DNA from: a virus
IMG/VR virus record: IMGVR_UViG_3300021090_000671
Span: 1-23,419 of that record
Length of the DNA stretch: 23,419 nucleotides
Reading direction: 5' to 3' (one strand)
Position 1 is the stretch's first letter, and each line of letters begins with the position of its first letter. The notes below the pieces were generated by a model. That model did no database searches. It was not told where the DNA came from and saw nothing but the letters and a program-made list of their open reading frames with translations. Shown here in pieces: positions 20,609-23,419 of this stretch. The position numbers and the translations under genes are program-made.

Positions 20609-20654
20609 CAACATACAAGTAGATGTTGTGGGTTCGAGACCCATCAGGCACCCT
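20609..20654 (+). other. attP candidate containing the 3' end of a tRNA-His gene
   Basis: Twenty bases after int lies GTGGG TTCGAGA CCCAT, a perfect T arm (20628-20644), then the 3' acceptor strand CAGGCAC and C73 (20645-20652). Discriminator C73 after a GGCAC acceptor end with this T arm matches bacterial tRNA-His. There is no anticodon or D arm, so this is only the 3' fragment that an integrating element carries to restore the tRNA. Just before it, CAACAT and ATGTTG (20609-20614, 20623-20628) form an inverted repeat around 8 bases, possibly an Int core site. Confidence 0.8.
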
Positions 20655-20717
20655 AACTATTCGGTTGTAAAGGTACGGGCTTTCAGGTCTACCTTTCGGC
20701 TGAATGGTTCGCCGATC

Positions 20718-20754
20718 TCGCTCCTCATGTTCGCGCATGGGGAGCGATGGTTTT
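20718..20754 (+). terminator. Possible terminator of int
   Basis: TCGCTCC at 20718-20724 pairs with GGAGCGA at 20741-20747; inside, CATG pairs with CATG around a TTCGCG loop. On the plus strand TGGTTTTA follows, a short T run. This is a moderate intrinsic terminator placed about 110 bases after int, facing the convergent xis cassette. Confidence 0.45.
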
Positions 20755-20920
20755 ACGCAATATTGCGTTTGATCTTTCTAACTGCGTATCTTGAAGTGAT
20801 GACTTTGAATCCGTCTGCAAATTCGACAAGGATTGAGTTCATCTTTCCGCGTGCCAGTATTTTGCATGGTTGGCCTTTTCGATCTGGTAATCTGGATTTC
20901 CAAAACCATATGTGTGTCAT
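20753..20920 (-). CDS. Small phage protein of the RGKMNSxLVEFxDG type (55 aa)
   Basis: ATG 20920 overlaps the stop of the preceding small gene (ATGA); 55 codons to TAA at 20753. The product MTHIWFWKSRLPDRKGQPCK, then ILARGKMNSILVEFADGFKV and TSRYAVRK, looks like the small phage proteins with R-K-G-x-x-C-x-x-L-A-R-G-x-x-N-S-x-L-V-E-F-x-D-G-x-x-V-x-T-S-R, which have no assigned function as far as I know. It ends the cassette nearest the attachment site. The pattern is distinctive and the composition natural, so I trust it despite its size. Confidence 0.75.
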   Translation of the reverse strand: MTHIWFWKSRLPDRKGQPCKILARGKMNSILVEFADGFKVITSRYAVRKIKRNIA

Positions 20921-21096
20921 TTGGGATTGAGTCCTGCTATTACAAAGACGATCACAACAAAGAAAAGGATAATTGCAGTTTCATCATTCTCGGCCTGGCC
21001 GATTTCTCGGGTTCGTTCGTTCGCCAAGTATGCGGTCAATTTCTGCCAATGGGATGCGATAAACGCTCTTGCTATTTGGGTCCATCTTGTAAGCAT
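20917..21096 (-). CDS. Tiny membrane protein overlapping xis out of frame (59 aa)
   Basis: ATG 21096, GAGG about ten bases upstream, 59 codons to TGA 20917, which overlaps the next gene's ATG. The first 37 codons lie inside the xis-like gene in the +1 frame; the rest is beyond it. The protein is an amphipathic N-terminus (MLTRWTQIARAFIASHWQKL), a charged link TREIGQAENDE and one hydrophobic helix TAIILFFVVIVFVIAGL. Both overlapping frames read as natural protein in the shared part. The ATGA overlap with the next gene supports translation. A start at TTG inside (LANERTREIG) would give a shorter, 36-residue form with only a limited overlap. Confidence 0.5.
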   Translation of the reverse strand: MLTRWTQIARAFIASHWQKLTAYLANERTREIGQAENDETAIILFFVVIVFVIAGLNPK

Positions 21097-21190
21097 GGAT
21101 GGTGCCTCGATCTATCATGCGTCTGATTGTGCGCGCTGAGACTTTGAGTTTCTCGGCGGCTTCTTCGGTGGTAAGGGTGGTGTCGCTCAT
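20984..21190 (-). CDS. xis: Excisionase-like HTH protein
   Basis: 68 residues, ATG 21190 in ATGA overlap with the gene before. The sequence TLTTEEAAEKLKVSARTIRR, MIDRGTIHAYKMDPNS, then VYRIPLAEIDRILGE is the HTH_17 / excisionase family pattern: helix-turn-helix of MerR type, G-x-I-x-A-x-K wing, and RIP-x-x-E-I-x-x-x-L. Such proteins serve as recombination directionality factors or as regulators. Its place next to attP and facing int makes an excisionase role likely. It lies in a cassette with its own consensus promoter, so its expression could be switched separately from int. Confidence 0.8.
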   Translation of the reverse strand: MSDTTLTTEEAAEKLKVSARTIRRMIDRGTIHAYKMDPNSKSVYRIPLAEIDRILGERTNPRNRPGRE

Positions 21191-21372
21191 TTGATCTCGA
21201 CTGTATCCGTTGCGATGGCTTCGGCCAGGGTGTTGATCTGGTCGTCGTAACGGCCGTCATAATCGAATTGTGTCAGTTCCTTGTACATGATCTTGATCAG
21301 GTCTTTGAGCGCAAGTCTGACATTGAGCTGCCTTAGCTGATCGACCTTTGAGAATGTTTGTTCTGGTTCCAT
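21187..21372 (-). CDS. Hypothetical protein, first gene of the xis cassette
   Basis: 61 residues, ATG 21372. No Shine-Dalgarno is present; the ATG lies about seven bases after a consensus -10, so the mRNA should start at or very near the ATG (leaderless). The product is helical and acidic (PEQTFSKVDQLRQLNVRLAL, KDLIKIMYKELTQFDYDGRY, then DQINTLAEAIATDTVEIK). No family is recognised. Its stop overlaps the xis start, so leaderless translation would also set xis expression. Confidence 0.7.
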   Translation of the reverse strand: MEPEQTFSKVDQLRQLNVRLALKDLIKIMYKELTQFDYDGRYDDQINTLAEAIATDTVEIK

Positions 21373-21378
21373 GTGTAG

Positions 21379-21407
21379 ATTTTACTCGGTCAGTTGGGAC
21401 GTGTCAA
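21379..21407 (-). promoter_or_regulatory. Sigma-70-type promoter of the xis cassette
   Basis: On the minus strand TTGACA (21402-21407, full consensus) is separated by exactly 17 bases from TAAAAT (21379-21384, five of six). The start site, about seven bases on, falls at the ATG of the next gene. This is the best promoter in the window. Confidence 0.85.
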
Positions 21408-21582
21408 GTGTTTGGGGAAAGTCGTGGGGGAGTCGTCGGGTTTCCTGTCCGTGGGTGGGAGTGGACCGGTAATGGGGAGGTGGTCGGGCGGAGTCAAACC
21501 CAAACCCAAAAGCAAAACCGAATCCCTCCCCGCTGGACACGAAGTGCGAGCCGACAGGCTCGACGCGATTTTTGGAATTTGG
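21408..21582. other. Intergenic stretch with strand-biased composition
   Basis: No credible gene is seen. The plus strand is G-rich to about 21490 (GTGGGGGAG, GTGGGTGGGAG, TGGGGAGG) and then C/A-rich (AAACCCAAACCC, CCCTCCCC), so the far ends could pair. CGAGCC/GGCTCG at 21547-21562 followed by a T run at 21569-21573 might be a weak rightward terminator. Upstream activator sites for the promoter at 21379-21407 could also lie here. Confidence 0.4.
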
Positions 21583-21612
21583 ATAAAAACAGCCCGCATT
21601 TCTGCGGGCTGT
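21583..21612 (-). terminator. Intrinsic terminator of the right-hand operon
   Basis: A perfect 10-bp stem (ACAGCCCGCA / TGCGGGCTGT) with a 4-base loop is followed on the minus strand by TTTTTAT. It lies about 20 bases past the stop of the gene at 21633 and separates the right operon from the xis cassette promoter. Confidence 0.9.
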
Positions 21613-21632
21613 GGATCCTGGCTGGTGTGGCT

Positions 21633-22124
21633 TTATCCTTCCGGCGTTGGCGGCTTTGTGTTGCCCGCTATGATCTCTTTCGATACGTATCCGTCAACGT
21701 TTGGATATTCCGGTGCTGTCGGTGATATTCTCAATACTTCCTGCTTTCTGTGCTCGCCTATGTAGATGATGATCTTCTTCCCTATCACTTCGCCGATTGT
21801 CTCGGCTTTGGTCGCCTCCATCAGGCTCGCTACGTCTACCTGGGTGGAAAGAAGATAACCGCGCGGGAATGGGGCGCCGGTCTTGGTTTGGAAGTATAGA
21901 ACGGGCTGCACTATTACGCGCGGTTTTCCGTTTGGGTTCCTGCTGTCGGCCGTGGCTGAGTCAAGGTCTTTGGGGTTGGGTATCGTATCTTCGGGGGCAA
22001 TACGCGCAATGGTGACGGCGAGTTGCTGCACATGCCAGCGGACTTTTAGATCCTCCACTTTCAAAAAGCGCGAGGGGTGCAGGTCCATAAGTGGAGTTTT
22101 GGGGTCGTAGGTTTGAGTGGTCAT
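21633..22124 (-). CDS. Early protein resembling phage GK-I-x-LY family proteins
   Basis: 163 residues from ATG 22124 after the shared leader; a longer frame upstream runs through the leader hairpin and is rejected. The sequence LHPSRFLKVEDLKVRWHVQQ, then VIVQPVLYFQTKTGAPFPRG, TIGEVIGKKIIIYIGEH follows a pattern common in phage early proteins near recombination or single-strand DNA-binding genes: H-P-S-x-x-L-K-x-x-D-L, a V-L-x-F strand, and G-K-x-I-x-x-Y. The function of that group is not known to me; an OB-fold or DNA-metabolism role is a guess. It is the last gene before the terminator. Confidence 0.65.
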   Translation of the reverse strand: MTTQTYDPKTPLMDLHPSRFLKVEDLKVRWHVQQLAVTIARIAPEDTIPNPKDLDSATADSRNPNGKPRVIVQPVLYFQTKTGAPFPRGYLLSTQVDVASLMEATKAETIGEVIGKKIIIYIGEHRKQEVLRISPTAPEYPNVDGYVSKEIIAGNTKPPTPEG

Positions 22125-22125
22125 T

Positions 22126-22162
22126 TGTGAGGGTTCCTTTTGCCCGTGACAAGGCGACGGGC
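22126..22162 (-). promoter_or_regulatory. Start-associated leader 5 with upstream hairpin
   Basis: AAAAGGAACCCTCACA precedes AATG. The stem GCCCGT/ACGGGC (22142-22162, 9-base loop) abuts the AAAAGG. The stem sequence has nothing in common with those at leaders 1 and 7, while its position is the same. Confidence 0.7.
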
Positions 22163-22182
22163 GGCGCGCATAGTGGAGTGGT

Positions 22183-22410
22183 TTATAGTCCTGGGTCGGC
22201 GTCGCTAAATTCGTCGAATTCCTGGGTATAGGTGGATTCTTCGTCGTCGTCGGTGAGCTTCCACCAACGATCACAGCAAACATCCTGCTCGTAGTAATTG
22301 CCGTCTAGGTCATATCGTCCCATGTATATATGACCTTTCACGGTGTTTGTGTTTCCTACCTGCTGCTCATCGAGGTTGGCAGGTTTCTTGCATTTGACTA
22401 GTTTTTGCAT
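22183..22410 (-). CDS. Acidic hypothetical early protein
   Basis: 75 residues, ATG 22410 after the shared leader. The N-terminus is basic (MQKLVKCKKPANLDEQQVGN), the middle aromatic (GHIYMGRYDLDGNYYEQDVC, CDRWWKLTDDDEESTYTQEF) and the C-terminus very acidic (DEFSDADPGL). The acidic, aromatic composition recalls small phage DNA-mimic or inhibitor proteins, but that is only a hint. No family is recognised. Confidence 0.65.
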   Translation of the reverse strand: MQKLVKCKKPANLDEQQVGNTNTVKGHIYMGRYDLDGNYYEQDVCCDRWWKLTDDDEESTYTQEFDEFSDADPGL

Positions 22411-22427
22411 TGTGAGGGTTCCTTTCT
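22411..22427 (-). promoter_or_regulatory. Start-associated leader 6
   Basis: AGAAAGGAACCCTCACA followed directly by ATG of the acidic protein. Upstream is CCAGACCCA without a clear stem; a TATAAT nearby (about 22437-22442) overlaps the previous stop and has no -35, so it is not taken as a promoter. Confidence 0.7.
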
Positions 22428-22437
22428 TGGGTCTGGA

Positions 22438-22671
22438 TTATACACAAAAGAATTTACGCGGGCTGGCTTCGTTTGATTCAAGCCAGCAATCAAAGGCGGC
22501 TCTGTCTCGCTTTTCGAGTTCATCCATCAGCCAGCCGCGGACGGTCGGCAATATGTCGCTCATGGGTTGTTTCTCGGCTTCTTCCCAATCTGCTATGAGT
22601 TCGTAGGTCGTTCGCTCGGCGACCATTGCGCGGGCTTTGGTTTCGGATGGGTGCATGGGTTGGGTGTTCAT
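22438..22671 (-). CDS. Hypothetical helical early protein
   Basis: 77 residues, ATG 22671 with GGAGG upstream, overlapping the preceding stop (ATGA). The protein is helical and acidic (ETKARAMVAERTTYELIADW, EEAEKQPMSDILPTVRGWLM, DELEKRDRAAFDCWLES). It resembles many small phage proteins with a W-L-M-D-E-L-E-K-R-D segment; no function is known to me. It uses an ordinary Shine-Dalgarno, not the shared leader, although its neighbours on either side use the leader. Confidence 0.65.
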   Translation of the reverse strand: MNTQPMHPSETKARAMVAERTTYELIADWEEAEKQPMSDILPTVRGWLMDELEKRDRAAFDCWLESNEASPRKFFCV

Positions 22672-22874
22672 TTCGCCTCCGTAAGTGTTGCTAGTTGTGC
22701 GATGATTTCGCGCTGTGTGAGTTTCAGTTGGTCATGCTTTTCAAAGTCAAGGCCGCAGGTTGTGATTTCTCGGCGCGTGGTGTCGAGTGCGATGATCAAC
22801 TGTTCGCGCTGTGCCTGGCGTGCCTGGGCTGCCTGGCTGACGCTGGCTTTCCAATTCTGGCGGCGCTCAGTCAT
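22668..22874 (-). CDS. Hypothetical coiled-coil protein
   Basis: 68 residues, ATG 22874 in ATGA overlap with the gene before and its stop in ATGA overlap with the gene after. The sequence is one long charged helix (NWKASVSQAAQARQAQREQL, then DQLKLTQREIIAQLATLTEA), so a coiled-coil dimer is likely. No motif is diagnostic. Overlaps on both sides support translation. Confidence 0.6.
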   Translation of the reverse strand: MTERRQNWKASVSQAAQARQAQREQLIIALDTTRREITTCGLDFEKHDQLKLTQREIIAQLATLTEAK

Positions 22875-23158
22875 TGCACACTCTGATACTGGATAAACTC
22901 AAGGCTGGCCGGGTTGCTGATTTTCGGCGCGCCGAAGGATTGCAACACTTCGCCGTTGGCGTATTTGAGCGCCACATTTTGAACGTCTTTGAATTGGATT
23001 CGGATGGTGAATAATGAGCCGTGTAAACGCACTTCCAGCCACTGCGTTTGACTATTAGCTTCGATCACTTCACACTCGCGCCAAAAGCCGAGAATGAGAG
23101 CGCGGCACATGAGCGAGATCTGACCTTTACCTTCGGGGGGGATATTGAGGAATAACAT
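22871..23158 (-). CDS. Hypothetical early protein with leader
   Basis: 95 residues from ATG 23158 (MLFLNIPPEGKGQISLMCRA), right after the shared leader; the in-frame extension upstream would translate the leader as RRTLT and is rejected. The sequence has beta strands (QWLEVRLHGSLFTIRIQFKD) and a C-terminal EVLQSFGAPKISNPASLEFI. It looks like a small beta-rich domain. Unknown function. It is the first gene after the SLOG-like gene at the right edge, with a 63-bp spacer that holds two hairpins. Confidence 0.65.
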   Translation of the reverse strand: MLFLNIPPEGKGQISLMCRALILGFWRECEVIEANSQTQWLEVRLHGSLFTIRIQFKDVQNVALKYANGEVLQSFGAPKISNPASLEFIQYQSVQ

Positions 23159-23188
23159 TGTGAGGGTTCTCCTTGTGGCTTGCGCCAC
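23159..23188 (-). promoter_or_regulatory. Start-associated leader 7 with GCAA-capped hairpin
   Basis: AAGGAGAACCCTCACA precedes ATG 23158. Immediately upstream on the minus strand GTGGC-GCAA-GCCAC (23175-23188) forms a 5-bp stem with a GNRA tetraloop that abuts the Shine-Dalgarno. Confidence 0.75.
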
Positions 23189-23200
23189 TATGTAATTTGA

Positions 23201-23219
23201 CTGTGCAAACGCTGCACAG
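23201..23219. other. 7-bp inverted repeat after the SLOG-like gene
   Basis: CTGTGCA and TGCACAG surround a 5-base loop three bases after the stop of the gene at 23222. No T run follows on the minus strand (TCAAATTAC), so it is either a weak terminator or part of the leader region. Confidence 0.45.
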
Positions 23220-23221
23220 AT

Positions 23222-23419
23222 TTAGCCGAAAAATTGAAGTTGTGCGTTGTGCCAGCCATAGCAGGCGAAACCGAAAAACTCACTTGAAACCCAGTTACCC
23301 GCGCATGATGGGATTGGGGCGGGTGGTGTGGCTGAAAATACCCAGACGGGAATACCGGCATTGACGGCCTCACGCGCGACGGCCAAAGAGCCTGCGCCCG
23401 GCTCGAAGAAAACTGCATG
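23222..23419 (-). CDS. SLOG/DprA-like protein, C-terminal fragment
   Basis: The minus frame is open from the right edge (65 residues visible) to TAA at 23222; the N-terminus lies outside the window. It has AVFFEPGAGSLAVAREAVNA, then GIPVWVFSATPPAPIPSCAG and SSEFFGFACYGWHNAQLQ. The pattern hydrophobic-x-G-x-G-S-x-x-x-x-x-E-A-x-x-x-G-x-P-V-x-V-F is that of the Rossmann-like SLOG/DprA fold, in which the G-x-G-S loop binds nucleotide and the E-A helix follows. In phages such proteins are of unclear role (nucleotide-derivative sensing or DNA-binding). The longer frame in another phase over this stretch (S/P/H-rich) is a shadow. It has no ATG in view because it is cut. Confidence 0.65.
   Translation of the reverse strand, partial: HAVFFEPGAGSLAVAREAVNAGIPVWVFSATPPAPIPSCAGNWVSSEFFGFACYGWHNAQLQFFG

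Noticed and set aside
20628-20652. A functional tRNA gene
   Set aside because: Only the T arm and 3' acceptor strand are present; the D and anticodon arms and the 5' acceptor strand are missing.
20541-20738. Minus frame with VPDGSRTHNIYL over the attachment region
   Set aside because: This is the usual false translation of a tRNA 3' end and overlaps int antisense.
20755-20768. Perfect palindrome ACGCAATATTGCGT near attP as an operator
   Set aside because: It lies at the coding end of the 55-aa gene (codons CGC AAT ATT GCG TAA) and a single 14-bp palindrome may be chance; no second copy was seen.
21390-21599. 69-residue minus frame in the spacer before the xis promoter
   Set aside because: It runs through the terminator and across the -35 region and has a P/R/L-biased composition with no ribosome site.
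22437-22442. TATAAT as a promoter for the acidic protein gene
   Set aside because: It overlaps the stop of the previous gene and there is no -35 at a suitable distance; the genes are in one operon.
23188-23418. 76-residue frame MQFSSSRAQALWPS
   Set aside because: P/S/H-rich shadow; the SLOG-like frame in the other phase reads as natural protein and is open to the edge.

Overview
The window is a stretch of a tailed double-stranded DNA phage (Caudoviricetes) with the gene set of a temperate phage. It carries small and large terminase, portal, a protease-capsid fusion, a beta-helix tailspike, a GH25 lysozyme, a tyrosine integrase, an excisionase-like protein and an attP-like site. Genes are packed tightly, usually with ATGA overlaps, have bacterial Shine-Dalgarno sites and use the standard stops. 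The host is a bacterium: the attP candidate copies the 3' end of a bacterial tRNA-His gene. A Chloroflexota (Anaerolineae) host would fit the protein flavour, but that is only a hunch. Only the integrase is on the + strand; everything else reads leftward.

Right end to about 21.6 kb: a leftward operon of small early genes, starting with the C-terminus of a SLOG/DprA-like protein cut by the window edge, and closed by an intrinsic terminator at 21583-21612. From 21.4 to 20.75 kb a consensus sigma-70-type promoter with no room for a leader drives a four-gene cassette (unknown, xis-like, tiny membrane protein, 55-aa protein) toward the attachment region. Int (19774-20607, +) converges on it. The attP candidate lies only 20 bp past the int stop, with phage genes on both sides, so the sequence seems to come from an excised or packaged genome rather than from a prophage end.

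19.6 to 14.6 kb is a second leftward early or middle region. It holds a LexA-type winged helix protein without peptidase, a four-helix membrane protein, a zinc-ribbon-like gene that seems frameshifted, a repeat-dense stretch (17.36-17.60 kb), a lipoprotein, an HTH protein and a short C5 cytosine methyltransferase. It ends in a strong intrinsic terminator at 14556-14588.

14.5 kb to the left end is the late region: small proteins, TerS, a one-helix protein, TerL, GH25 lysozyme, portal, a small gene interrupted by a TGA, the protease-capsid fusion with an internal ribosome binding site, two tandem paralogous capsid-associated proteins, small coiled-coil and holin-like proteins, then virion, connector and tailspike genes. 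No tape-measure or tail-tube protein is seen here.

The most novel feature is a repeated start-associated leader, AAGGAGAACCCTCACAATG, directly in front of six early genes, with a seventh degenerate copy lacking a gene. In three cases a hairpin of unrelated sequence abuts the Shine-Dalgarno. It resembles in principle the start-associated sequences of cluster K mycobacteriophages and may coordinate early translation. Several supported genes are under 60 codons (4432-4566, 13356-13490, 17398-17571, 20753-20920, 20917-21096) and would be missed by a 60-codon cutoff.
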